From: Flavobacterium panacagri
GTDB lineage: Bacteria > Bacteroidota > Bacteroidia > Flavobacteriales > Flavobacteriaceae
DNA length: 64,000 bases
NCBI RefSeq assembly: GCF_030378165.1
Contig: NZ_CP119766.1
Span: forward strand, 4,650,001-4,714,000
Direction: 5' to 3'
Part shown: piece by piece, positions 26,895 through 35,610 of the stretch
Layout of the letters: each line of letters starts with the position of its first letter
Position numbering within the stretch: position 1 is the first letter of the stretch
Position numbers and translations under genes: made by a program
The notes under the pieces: generated by a model
What the model was told of the DNA's origin: nothing
What the model saw: only the letters and a program-made list of their open reading frames with translations
The model's database searches: none

Positions 26895-27945
26895 CTTCTT
26901 TTATTATTAAGGTTTTGTTTGAAAAAGGACTTTTTACTGAAATATTAAATCCTGTTAAATGATTCTCTACTATCGGTTTTAAAGTCTTACCATCAACAAT
27001 TATATTTTTTGAACTGATACTTTGTAACGATTTTGCCCAAGATTTATTTTTTTCGAAATACCTTTTCTGAGCTCTAAACAATGTATACAGTTCCCATTTT
27101 ACCTTTTCCTCCTGCGGAAGTGTAAAGGAATCTTGTCCTCCTACTTCTTTTGAGGAAAAATATACATAAGCCCATTTTTCGGGCTCATGCATATTGATGA
27201 CTCCCATAGGCGACCAAACCCAATTGTATTCCGGGAGAAACTTTCCTTCTGAATCTTTTTTACGTTCGTATTTTCCATCGATAACTGAATGCTGCCAGTT
27301 TACTCGTGAGAAATTAACTCTCCAAAACTTATCTTTTGGTACAATATTATCGAAATAGGATGCTTTATAAACCGACCATGGAATTGCAATTTCTAATGTC
27401 CAGCCTTTATCTGTATCTGAAGCATTATTTAACGTTCCATCCACCTTTACTGCCGATTTTAAACCTGTTATATTCCAGTCGTTTAAAACGGTGTTTTTTT
27501 CTCGGTATGGTTTATTGATGAATAAATCCCAAGCCGTATTCAGCGCATTAATTTCTAATTCATAATAATTGTGAGTATCATTATCAGGATCGATAAAAAC
27601 TTCAAAATCATTATTGTAGAAAATAATAGTGTCACGCTGTCTTAGGTTTGCCCAAACATGAGGCTCCTCCATTTTGGCTAGGATATAGTAGTAATTATCG
27701 TCCCAAAGCATCTTAACCTGAGTATTGTATTTTGGCTTTTCAACACCTTCTATGTCGACAAAAGGAATTGTCCAAGATGCTTTTTCCCAAGCTTTGTCAG
27801 CTCCATCGCCGTCGATAACAATCTCTTGAGAAGTTTTATACGCAATATAACTTTTCGGTGTAACCGGTTTTTCAGATTGCGCATAACCCAGCAGCGAAAA
27901 AAAAGTTACGGCTAGGGACAATAATTTACCTCTACTATGCATCAT
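26869..27945 (-). CDS. CBM9-like carbohydrate-binding secreted protein
   Basis: A 358-residue exported protein (signal peptide ending GYAQ). The main domain is CBM9-like: IVIDGDGADKAWEKASWTIPF, QVKMLWDDNYYYILAKMEEP, NNDFEVFIDPDNDTHNYYELEINALNTAWDLF and GWTLEIAIPWSVY. This build is common in Bacteroidota polysaccharide loci as a stand-alone binding or accessory protein. It is translated 4 bp after GH130 and overlaps the next glycosidase-like gene by 26 bp, so the two products are probably made in step and may work together. Confidence 0.82.
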   Translation of the reverse strand: MMHSRGKLLSLAVTFFSLLGYAQSEKPVTPKSYIAYKTSQEIVIDGDGADKAWEKASWTIPFVDIEGVEKPKYNTQVKMLWDDNYYYILAKMEEPHVWANLRQRDTIIFYNNDFEVFIDPDNDTHNYYELEINALNTAWDLFINKPYREKNTVLNDWNITGLKSAVKVDGTLNNASDTDKGWTLEIAIPWSVYKASYFDNIVPKDKFWRVNFSRVNWQHSVIDGKYERKKDSEGKFLPEYNWVWSPMGVINMHEPEKWAYVYFSSKEVGGQDSFTLPQEEKVKWELYTLFRAQKRYFEKNKSWAKSLQSISSKNIIVDGKTLKPIVENHLTGFNISVKSPFSNKTLIIKEDGKIITNE

Positions 27946-27949
27946 TATA

Positions 27950-28915
27950 TTATAAACTATTTTCTTTTGTAAATTGAATTACTTCACTCAGTTTTCCGAA
28001 AGCGATCGCTACATGAGTATCTGCCGCACCATAATAAACTGCTAATTTATCTTCTTCAATATTATGTAAAGCCGCACATGGGAAAACTACGTTTGGCACA
28101 TCACCAACCATTTCATACGTTTCTGCTGGTCCTAATAAATAAGGCTGAGTTCTATATTTTACCTGATCTGGTGAATCAACATCTAAAAGAGCAGATCCCA
28201 TTGCATAACGGAAACCGTTACAAGTATTAATAACTCCATGGTAGATCATTAACCAGCCTTCATCAGTTAAAATCGGAATTGGTCCCGCACCTACTTTTGT
28301 ACATTGCCAAGCACTTTGCTCAAATGGACTTGGTTTCATTACCAATCTGTGTTCTCCCCAATATTTCATGTCTGGACTGTAGCTGATCCAAATATCTCCA
28401 AAAGGCGTATGTCCGTTATCACTTGGACGGCTTAACATCGCATATTTTCCATTGATTTTCTGTGGGAATAAAACTCCGTTTCTATTGAATGGTAAAAAGG
28501 CATTTTCGCATTGAAAAAATTCTTTAAAATCGAAAGTATAACCAATACCAATTGTTGGTCCATTGTAACCGTTACACCAAGTAATCCAGTAACGATCTTC
28601 GATCCAAACCACACGTGGATCATATTTATAAGCAGATTCGATCATTTCTGTATTTCCAGACTGCATCACAATTGGTTCGTGGTTGATGTCCCAATTGATA
28701 CCATCTTTACTGAAACCAGCAAAAATGTTCATCTGAACTGCTTTATTATCACATCTGAAAACCCCAGCATAACCATCTCCAAAAGGTACAACTGCACTAT
28801 TGAATATACTGTTTGATGAAGGAATCGAATATCTGTCGATAATTGGATTCTCAGAATATCTCCACATTACATCTTTACTGTTTTCGGGTCTGTCTTGCCA
28901 AGGAATAGTACTCAT
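27950..28915 (-). CDS. GH130 beta-mannoside phosphorylase (Man-beta-1,4-GlcNAc type)
   Basis: A 321-residue protein without a signal peptide, hence cytoplasmic. GH130 hallmarks are [20 protein letters not shown], the catalytic Asp99 in [52 protein letters not shown] and [23 protein letters not shown]. It looks like the subgroup containing UhgbMP and BT1033, which phosphorolyse beta-mannosyl-1,4-N-acetylglucosamine from N-glycan cores to mannose-1-phosphate and GlcNAc. Its neighbours, a symporter gene, GH92 and glycosylasparaginase, fit that pathway. Exact specificity (Man-GlcNAc against mannobiose) is inferred. Confidence 0.9.
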   Translation of the reverse strand: MSTIPWQDRPENSKDVMWRYSENPIIDRYSIPSSNSIFNSAVVPFGDGYAGVFRCDNKAVQMNIFAGFSKDGINWDINHEPIVMQSGNTEMIESAYKYDPRVVWIEDRYWITWCNGYNGPTIGIGYTFDFKEFFQCENAFLPFNRNGVLFPQKINGKYAMLSRPSDNGHTPFGDIWISYSPDMKYWGEHRLVMKPSPFEQSAWQCTKVGAGPIPILTDEGWLMIYHGVINTCNGFRYAMGSALLDVDSPDQVKYRTQPYLLGPAETYEMVGDVPNVVFPCAALHNIEEDKLAVYYGAADTHVAIAFGKLSEVIQFTKENSL

Positions 28916-28961
28916 TTTTTGTTTTTTTTATTTATTAGTTTTTTTATTCTTTATTTTTTTG

Positions 28962-29152
28962 AAACACATAGGGACATAGTTATTTGGAACACTTAAAAGG
29001 TGTTTCACTTTTAAATAAATAACATAGCTTGATGTCCAATCTTACGTTCCCGCAGTTGAAACTACAGGCTATGTTCAAAGCTATGTGTTAGAAACTAGTT
29101 TCTTTCTCTTTCCTTTTTCAAAGTCAAGAAAAATCTATGTTTCTATGTGTTT
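28962..29152. repeat. Intergenic repeat with 18-bp terminal inverted repeats
   Basis: The ends AAACACATAGGGACATAG (28962-28979) and CTATGTTTCTATGTGTTT (29135-29152) pair at 16 of 18 positions. The interior holds ATAAATAACATAG and AGCTATGTGTTAGAAACTAG motifs shared with other copies. It occupies the gap between the symporter and GH130 genes. It has no coding capacity and resembles a MITE or REP-like element. Confidence 0.8.
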
Positions 29153-29205
29153 AAAATTTATCTAGAACCAAAATAATTTCCTCTAAAATCTTAATTCTAT
29201 ATTCT

Positions 29206-31083
29206 TTACTCTTCAATCTTTCTAACTCTATCCAGCCAAGTAAATTTCAATATCGTAGTTGTCACTACGAAAACTACCAACGCCACTCCTGCTTTTGGAT
29301 AATCCCTGATGATAAAATAAATCGGAAGTAGAATCATACTTGACTGCCAAACAATACCGATAATACAGTTCATCATATCTAGGTAGAAATCATTATTTTT
29401 TTGGAAAGACTGATCTTCTGCTTTTAATTGTTTGTAAACTGGACTCCAGAATCCCCACGGTCTAACGTTTGAATAAAAAGATTTTAAAACCTCCATATCG
29501 GTTGGCTTACTTAGGTATGTTCCTAAAAGACAGCCTAAAATGGAGAATCCAAAAATTAATGGGAATAAGTAAATTGAAGGCACTTCTGAAAGCTGATGTA
29601 AAAATGTTCCAGGAGCTAAATTTCCTTTATTTTGATCCAACACGAATTGAAGCGAAGCAGCCACTAATCCGCCGACCATTCCCCAGAAATAACCCCATCC
29701 GTTAAAACGCCACCAAATCCATTTCAAGAAGTTGGCTGCCACATATCCTCCATATAATGCACTTGTAATCCAAAGTGTTAATGAGTTGATAGAATCTGCG
29801 AAGAATCCCATGAAAACTCCTAAACCAACCACTAAGAAAGAAGAGATCTGACTTACTTTGATATAGTGTTTGTTTGAAGCAACTGGTTTAAAATATTTTT
29901 TATAAATATCGTTTACAATATAAGCTGGTCCTGCATTTACGAAAGCCGAGAATCCAGACATAAACGCCGCTAATAATCCCGCTAAAAGAATTCCTTTAAT
30001 TCCAACCGGGATATAAAGATTGACCACTTTTGGCATCAATAATTCTAAATCTGCTCCTGTTAGATTTACGTTTGCATTTAATTCTGGTGCTAAATTTACT
30101 AAAGCGATAACTACAATTCCTGTAATTAATAAATATCTTGGAATAAATAAAATCAAATTGGTAAAACCACTCATATAAGCCGCTTCTTTTACCGATTTTG
30201 TAGAAAGAACACGCTGTAAATCGTAACTTGGAGTTGGTCCTGCAACGCTGGCAAAGAATCCTTTAAACAAAGTCATTCCAATGAAAGCGCCAAACATTTT
30301 ATAACCTTCTGTATCAATCAATCTGTTGAATGTTTCGAATTTATCACTCCATTGTGTTTCAAATTCCCATCCGAAGAAAACATTTTTCCATTCTGGCGTA
30401 ATAACCGAATTGATTTGAATATCTGTATAATTAATGAAAGCATAACCAGCGATTAAAACTCCGGCAACAATCATAATGATATATTGTACAACTTCTGTAG
30501 CTACAACAGAGAACATGCCGCCTTTAACCGTATAAATTGTAGTTAAGAAAATGATTAACAAAGCATAAGCCTGTTCAGACGTTAAAAAAACAGAACCATT
30601 TAGGTGAACTGTTAAATCCCAAGGAAGAATAATCGTTACAAATTTTCCGATTCCGACAAAGAAATAAGCAATAAAACCAATTGTAGAAATGATCGCAAAA
30701 ATCGCTACAATAATATGTGATGCTTTTCCTGCTTTGTCACTTCCGAAACGAGTTAAAATCCACTCAGAACCTGTCATTACTTTTGATCTTCTAATCCAGA
30801 CTGCGAGGAACATCATGACGAAAATCTGATTCCAAATTGGCCAAAGCCACATAAACATGAAACTTTTTACACCATATAGAAATAAAACGCCAATCATCCA
30901 GGAAGTTCCTGAAACATCAAACATTCCAGAGCCGTTACTCAATCCTAAAAAATACCATTTGATTGATTTTCCTCCAAGGAAATAATCATCAAGTCCTTTT
31001 GATGCTTTTCTTGAAATCCAGATTCCTATACCGACCGACATTACGATATAGATTAAAATGATTGATACGTCTATAATGTTCAT
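29206..31083 (-). CDS. Sodium:solute symporter (SSS family)
   Basis: A 625-residue inner-membrane protein starting directly with a helix (IIDVSIILIYIVMSVGIGIWISRK). It has about 14 membrane segments and the SSS signatures GLDDYFLGGKSIKWYFLGLSNGSGMFDVSGTSW and GLLAAFMSGFSAFVNAGPAYIVNDIYKKYF. SSS sugar transporters often sit next to GH130 in Bacteroidota and import the disaccharide that is then phosphorolysed. Here Man-beta-1,4-GlcNAc or a related product is the likely cargo. It is 22 bp downstream of the second GH92 gene and shares its promoter. Confidence 0.9.
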   Translation of the reverse strand: MNIIDVSIILIYIVMSVGIGIWISRKASKGLDDYFLGGKSIKWYFLGLSNGSGMFDVSGTSWMIGVLFLYGVKSFMFMWLWPIWNQIFVMMFLAVWIRRSKVMTGSEWILTRFGSDKAGKASHIIVAIFAIISTIGFIAYFFVGIGKFVTIILPWDLTVHLNGSVFLTSEQAYALLIIFLTTIYTVKGGMFSVVATEVVQYIIMIVAGVLIAGYAFINYTDIQINSVITPEWKNVFFGWEFETQWSDKFETFNRLIDTEGYKMFGAFIGMTLFKGFFASVAGPTPSYDLQRVLSTKSVKEAAYMSGFTNLILFIPRYLLITGIVVIALVNLAPELNANVNLTGADLELLMPKVVNLYIPVGIKGILLAGLLAAFMSGFSAFVNAGPAYIVNDIYKKYFKPVASNKHYIKVSQISSFLVVGLGVFMGFFADSINSLTLWITSALYGGYVAANFLKWIWWRFNGWGYFWGMVGGLVAASLQFVLDQNKGNLAPGTFLHQLSEVPSIYLFPLIFGFSILGCLLGTYLSKPTDMEVLKSFYSNVRPWGFWSPVYKQLKAEDQSFQKNNDFYLDMMNCIIGIVWQSSMILLPIYFIIRDYPKAGVALVVFVVTTTILKFTWLDRVRKIEE

Positions 31084-31105
31084 TAAATTATTTATTTTGA
31101 ATTAG

Positions 31106-33343
31106 TTAGTTTAGACCCCAGTTTTTGTTTGGCTGTGCTCCCATTACAAAATGAAGCACACCACCTTTTAGCATTTCTTGGTGAGAGATAGCTGTTTTAT
31201 TAAATGCTTTTCCGTTTAAAGTAGCCGATTGGATATAGAATTTTTTGTCTGAAACATTTTCTGCCTCAATTACAAAAGTTTTTCCATTTGGAAGATTTAA
31301 AGTTGATTTCTCGAAAATCGGACTTCCAATTTCATATTCGCCTGAAGCCGGATTCATTGGATATAATCCCATTGAACTGAATACATACCAAGCCGACATT
31401 TGACCACAGTCTTCGTTACCGCTCAAACCGTTTGCTGTCGTATTATATTGCGTGTCTAAAATATGACGTACCCAATATTGTGTTCTCCAAGGCTGACCTG
31501 CATGATTAAACATATAAGCAATATGGTGGCTTGGCTCGTTTCCGTGCGCGTATTGTCCGATCAAACCAGAAATATCTGCTGAAACATTGTTTCCAGTAAT
31601 TTCAGAACTCTCCGTAAATAACTGTTCTAAACGTTTAGTAAAAGTGTCGTTTCCTCCGTGAAGTTTTACAAAATCGTCTACATTATGAGGAACGAACCAG
31701 CTGTGCTGCCAAGCATTTCCTTCTGTGTAATCGGTATGTTCTCTGTGATTAGAGTGTTTTGGGTCGAAAGGCTCATTCCAAGATTTTCCATCTTCCGATT
31801 TTCCTCTCATGAAACCTGATTTTGCATCAAATAAATATTCGTATGCTTTGGAACGTTTTGAGAAAAACTCGTAATCTGCTTGTTTTCCTAATGCTTTTGC
31901 CATTTGAGCTACACACCAGTCATCATAAGCATATTCTAAAGTAATCGTAACTGATTCATCTAATAAGTTATATGGAATATAACCGTATTTTTTGTAGAAA
32001 TTTAATCCGCGTTCGTCCTGCATCATGGTTGCTTTCATGGCTTCAAAAGCTTTTTCGGCGTCAAAACCTTTAATACCTTTCATATAAGCATCAACAATAA
32101 CTGGAATCGAATGATATCCTGTCATAGTATTGGTTTCATTGGCATATAATGTCCAAACCGGAAGTATTTTTTTTGTTTCATAATACGCCAACATCGAGTT
32201 CACTAAATCGGAAACTTTTGTTGGTTCTAAGATGGTTAACAATGGATTCTCTGCTCTAAACGTATCCCAAAGTGATAATGTAGAATATGCTGTATAATCT
32301 TTAGCGGTAATAATTTTATCATCTTCTCTTCGAAATTGACCATTTTTATCGCTGTACGTTACAGGTGCCACTTGTGCATGATATAAAGCGGTATAGAAAA
32401 TTGTTTTAAGAGAATCAACTGGAGTTTCAACTGTAATTTTACTCAAAGCTTTGTTCCAATCAGAAGAAGCTGCAGCTTTTACTTTTTCAAATTCCTGATC
32501 TTTATCTAAATTACCTTTTGCGTTTTCAATACTTACAGAAGAAAGTGCCACTTTTATGCCTAATTCTGTAGAATTTTTAGAATCGAAAAACAATTGTAAA
32601 GCGGTGTTTTCCCCTTCAGCGTTTTGACCAGAAACTACTTTTTTATCAGCTGTAATAATAGATTCTGTAATAGGTTTAGAAAACTTAGCTACAAAAAACA
32701 CTTTTTGATTTTTTGCCCAGCCTGTACTATAACGGTAACCACTAATAGTATTAGCGTCTTCAATTTTGATAGACGTTTTTATCGCTTTGTCCCAGTTAAT
32801 AGCAAAACCTAAATCGACAATAACAGATTGCGTGTCGTTATTATTATAGGTATATTTATGGTATGCGGTTCTTTGTGTAGAAGTTAATTCTACATTGATT
32901 TTAGGATCTTCAAGAAAAACTTGGTAATAACCCGGTACTGCTTTTTCGTTAACATGATTGTATTTTGATTTATACGGAAGGAAATCGCGTGAAGCGGCTT
33001 TGGCGGTTAAATCTAATTTTTTGTTTGTCGGCATAAATAAAATATCTGCCAAATCACCGATTCCTGTTCCGCTTAAGTGTAAATGACTAAATCCAGAAAC
33101 TATAGAGTCAGAATAATGATAGCCTGAGCACCAGTCCCAGCTAGAAATTCCATTATCCGGACTTACTTGTAACATCCCAAACGGAACTGTTGCACCCGGA
33201 TACGTATGTCCGTGACCACCAGTACCTATAAAAGGATCCACATAATTTGTAGCAAAACTTTTGTGATCTTTGTTTTTATCAACTTTTATTTTGCAACTTG
33301 CAATAAAAATTACCGTTAAAGAGAGCAGAGTAATTTTCCTCAT
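31106..33343 (-). CDS. GH92 alpha-mannosidase (lipoprotein form)
   Basis: A 745-residue lipoprotein (lipobox FIASC, Cys16) followed by basic residues (KIKVDKNKDH) rather than an acidic export signal, so it probably faces the periplasm. Motifs are YVDPFIGTGGHGHTYPGATVPFGMLQVSPD, FSHLHLSGTG, STLSLWDTFRAENPLL, EGNAWQHSWFVPHNVDD and GLSGNEDCGQMSAWYVFSSMG. It is less like the first GH92 than expected for a recent duplicate, so different alpha-mannosyl linkages (for example alpha-1,2 against alpha-1,3/1,6) are likely. It is first in an operon with the symporter gene and divergent from the two-component system. Confidence 0.93.
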   Translation of the reverse strand: MRKITLLSLTVIFIASCKIKVDKNKDHKSFATNYVDPFIGTGGHGHTYPGATVPFGMLQVSPDNGISSWDWCSGYHYSDSIVSGFSHLHLSGTGIGDLADILFMPTNKKLDLTAKAASRDFLPYKSKYNHVNEKAVPGYYQVFLEDPKINVELTSTQRTAYHKYTYNNNDTQSVIVDLGFAINWDKAIKTSIKIEDANTISGYRYSTGWAKNQKVFFVAKFSKPITESIITADKKVVSGQNAEGENTALQLFFDSKNSTELGIKVALSSVSIENAKGNLDKDQEFEKVKAAASSDWNKALSKITVETPVDSLKTIFYTALYHAQVAPVTYSDKNGQFRREDDKIITAKDYTAYSTLSLWDTFRAENPLLTILEPTKVSDLVNSMLAYYETKKILPVWTLYANETNTMTGYHSIPVIVDAYMKGIKGFDAEKAFEAMKATMMQDERGLNFYKKYGYIPYNLLDESVTITLEYAYDDWCVAQMAKALGKQADYEFFSKRSKAYEYLFDAKSGFMRGKSEDGKSWNEPFDPKHSNHREHTDYTEGNAWQHSWFVPHNVDDFVKLHGGNDTFTKRLEQLFTESSEITGNNVSADISGLIGQYAHGNEPSHHIAYMFNHAGQPWRTQYWVRHILDTQYNTTANGLSGNEDCGQMSAWYVFSSMGLYPMNPASGEYEIGSPIFEKSTLNLPNGKTFVIEAENVSDKKFYIQSATLNGKAFNKTAISHQEMLKGGVLHFVMGAQPNKNWGLN

Positions 33344-33377
33344 ATCAAAACAATATTAATTTAACTTTAAATTTAGA

Positions 33378-33416
33378 TAAATTCAACTTTTACCAAAATA
33401 ATTTTAGACGGACGAC
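33378..33416 (-). promoter_or_regulatory. Second GH92 promoter with GTCG operator module
   Basis: On the minus strand GTCG at 33413-33416 is followed after 27 bp by TGAATTTATC (box 33378-33385), 35 bp before the GH92 start. The box departs from TAnnTTTA at one position. The spacing matches the other modules in the locus. Confidence 0.5.
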
Positions 33417-33442
33417 ATTTAAACAGCTCTAAACATCAAAAA

Positions 33443-33457
33443 AAAGTAATAAACGAC
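33443..33457 (-). promoter_or_regulatory. Second GTCG site between GH92 and sensor kinase
   Basis: The minus strand reads GTCGTTTATTACTTT, differing at one base from the site upstream of GH35 (21802-21816). It lies 41 bp from the first GTCG of this gap and 17 bp before the kinase start codon, so it could affect the kinase gene, the GH92 gene or both. Confidence 0.45.
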
Positions 33458-33473
33458 ATTTTATAATACCATT

Positions 33474-34532
33474 ATGATTTTCAACTCTAGCAAATCTTAT
33501 AAACTGCCTGTACGCTATCATGCTTACTTTTGGTTATCCTATTTTATGCTCAATACACTACGTTGGGGAAGCTATTTTAATGATTACATTTACTCATTAA
33601 AAACAACATTGCTTGGTTTTCCAATTCACATGGCATTATGTTATCTTAACATTTTAATTTTGATGCCACATTTAGTTTACCGCAAGAAATACTTCCTATA
33701 TATAGTAACCGTTTTGTCTGCCATTTTTATAATGGTTGTATTGAAATTTAATCTTACCTATTTATTAATTACACACGATGTTTGGCCCGAAGGACCGGAA
33801 ACTATTAACAAACTTACTTTAAATTATACAATAGACATGATGATGGGTGAATTGTATGTTATGACTTTTGTAACTGCAATTAAAATCACTCTCGATTTAT
33901 TACAAGAACAAAGACGTGTTACCGATTTGGAGAAGTCACAATTAGAAACAGAATTATTGTTTTTAAAATCACAGATTTCACCGCACTTTTTCTTTAACAC
34001 TTTAAATAATATCTATTCATTATCTGTTGAAAAATCCAACAAGACCCCTAAAATAGTTCTGAAGCTTTCTGAATTAATGCGTTACATGCTTTATGAAACA
34101 AAAGAAAAAAAACAGTCTTTAGAAAACGAGATCATGTGTATCCAGAATTATCTTGATTTGGAAAGAATACGAAACGGAGAACGTTTAGAAGTAAACATGT
34201 ACATTTCTGGAGATATTCATGACAAAGAAATTTCTCCTGTGTTATTATTGACTTTTGTAGAAAATGCATTTAAGCACGGTGTCAATAAAAACACAGGAAA
34301 TGTGATAATTGACATCAGCTTTAAAGTCAAGGGAGATTTTTTATATTTCGTAATTTCAAACCCAATGCCCGAATTTACCGTACATAAAGATAATTTTAAC
34401 AAGTCAAGTGGTATAGGTATTGAAAATGTCAAAAAAAGACTTGAACTAGCATATAATAAAAGTGACTATAAGCTTTCATTTAAAAATAAAAAGAATATTT
34501 TTGTCGTTAAGCTAGCTATAAAGGTCACATAG
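33474..34532 (+). CDS. LytS/YpdA-type membrane sensor histidine kinase
   Basis: A 352-residue protein with about four membrane helices in residues 15-140 and no large periplasmic sensor domain. A short coiled segment (residues 141-165) is followed by the His_kinase domain with the phosphoacceptor His171 in QISPHFFFNTLNNIYSL. An HATPase_c domain contains LLLTFVENAFKHGV and SSGIGIENVKKRLELAY. Such kinases pair with LytTR regulators, and that gene follows 71 bp downstream. It is divergent from the GH92-symporter operon and lies amid the glycan genes, so it is the likely local sensor. The signal is unknown. Confidence 0.9.
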   Translation: MIFNSSKSYKLPVRYHAYFWLSYFMLNTLRWGSYFNDYIYSLKTTLLGFPIHMALCYLNILILMPHLVYRKKYFLYIVTVLSAIFIMVVLKFNLTYLLITHDVWPEGPETINKLTLNYTIDMMMGELYVMTFVTAIKITLDLLQEQRRVTDLEKSQLETELLFLKSQISPHFFFNTLNNIYSLSVEKSNKTPKIVLKLSELMRYMLYETKEKKQSLENEIMCIQNYLDLERIRNGERLEVNMYISGDIHDKEISPVLLLTFVENAFKHGVNKNTGNVIIDISFKVKGDFLYFVISNPMPEFTVHKDNFNKSSGIGIENVKKRLELAYNKSDYKLSFKNKKNIFVVKLAIKVT

Positions 34533-34603
34533 TCTCGCTTTTAGCAATTTCCAAAACTATACCTACAAAAAACCAACTATCGGCCTAAATAATATATTTA
34601 CAA

Positions 34604-35320
34604 ATGAAAATAAAGTGTTTAATTATCGATGATGAGCCATTGGCAATAAACGTTATTAAAAATTATATTGAACAGATTGAGGAGTTAGAATTAGTAAACA
34701 CCTTTAGTAATTCTATTGAGGGATTGAATTTCTTGAAAAACAATACTATTGATGTAATTTTTCTAGACATCAACATGCCTGTTTTAGACGGTATTAATTT
34801 TATTAAAAGTTTAGAAAATCCGCCGTTGCTTATTATTACAAGCGCTTATGATCAGTTTGCAATTGAGACTTACGAATTGGATGTTTTAGATTATTTAGTA
34901 AAACCAATTGAGTTTCCGCGCTTGATGAAAGCTGTAAACAAAATCAACAAACGTCTTAATAATACAACGAGCAAATTACCACAGGAAAACAGCAAAGAAA
35001 ATCCTTTTATCTTCGTTAAAATCGACAAGAAAAAAATGAAGAAGATTTTCTTAAACGAAATTCTGGTTATCGAAAGTTTAAAGGATTATTTAAAAATCAG
35101 CACTACTTCTGGAAAGTTCATCATTCACAGCACTTTATCAGATTTTACAGGATTACTACCAGAAAGAGATTTTATAAGAATCCACAGATCCTACACCATT
35201 GCCATTGATAAAATTGACGCCGTAGAAGGAAACAGCATTGAAATTGAAGGACTTCGATACGTTATAGGAAGATCTTATATTGACGAAGTAAAACAAAAAA
35301 TCCTGAATTCTTCTATTTAA
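34604..35320 (+). CDS. LytTR-family response regulator
   Basis: A 238-residue protein with a receiver domain (residues 3-115: acidic IIDDEP, phosphoacceptor Asp55 in IFLDINMPVLDG, TSAYDQFA and LVKPIEF) and a LytTR DNA-binding domain (residues about 133-235: FVKIDKKKMKKIF, ESLKDYLKIST, IRIHRSYTIAIDKIDAVEGN). It forms an operon with the sensor kinase. LytTR proteins bind short repeated sites upstream of promoters; the GTCG modules in front of five nearby genes are candidates. No HTCS or ECF regulator is linked to the first SusCD, so this pair is the best candidate for controlling it. Confidence 0.92.
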   Translation: MKIKCLIIDDEPLAINVIKNYIEQIEELELVNTFSNSIEGLNFLKNNTIDVIFLDINMPVLDGINFIKSLENPPLLIITSAYDQFAIETYELDVLDYLVKPIEFPRLMKAVNKINKRLNNTTSKLPQENSKENPFIFVKIDKKKMKKIFLNEILVIESLKDYLKISTTSGKFIIHSTLSDFTGLLPERDFIRIHRSYTIAIDKIDAVEGNSIEIEGLRYVIGRSYIDEVKQKILNSSI

Positions 35321-35324
35321 TGAT

Positions 35325-35469
35325 TTAACCGCAAAGAGCGCTAAGGTTTACGCAAGGTTCGCAAAGTTTATTCACAAAGCTTTGTGAACTTTTTTTTTTG
35401 CTCTACATCAGAATAATCAAAAAGAATCTTAGCGACCTTTGCGTAAACCTTAGCGTTCTTTGCGGTTAA
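35325..35469. repeat. Inverted-repeat element with ACCGCAAAG arms
   Basis: A left arm at 35325-35357 (starting TTAACCGCAAAGA) and a right arm at 35436-35469 (ending TCTTTGCGGTTAA) are near-perfect inverted repeats of about 33 bp. This arm type recurs widely in Bacteroidota intergenic DNA. The interior contains an 18-bp palindrome that acts as a terminator for the upstream regulator gene. Confidence 0.8.
35371..35399 (+). terminator. Terminator of the two-component operon
   Basis: TTCACAAAGCTTTGTGAA (35371-35388) is a perfect palindrome followed by C and a run of ten T. It lies 50 bp after the regulator stop and inside the repeat element. Confidence 0.75.
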
Positions 35470-35504
35470 AAAAAACTCTATAATTATAAAATACAAAAAC
35501 CATA

Positions 35505-35540
35505 TAAAAACGAAAATGCGGCCAACCACGACCGCATTTT
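35505..35540 (-). terminator. Terminator of the NagB/PIG-L fusion gene
   Basis: AAAATGCGG (35513-35521) pairs with CCGCATTTT (35532-35540). On the minus strand the stem runs into CGTTTTTATA. It lies about 70 bp beyond the stop codon of the minus-strand gene. Confidence 0.7.
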
Positions 35541-35610
35541 CTCTCAATTATAGGTAACTAACCAAAATAAACCATGAAATAGTCTATTATCTTTATTGCC
35601 GCAAAAACAC

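Noticed and set aside
28962..29152. An insertion sequence
   Set aside because: Terminal inverted repeats are present but there is no transposase frame; classed as a repeat element.
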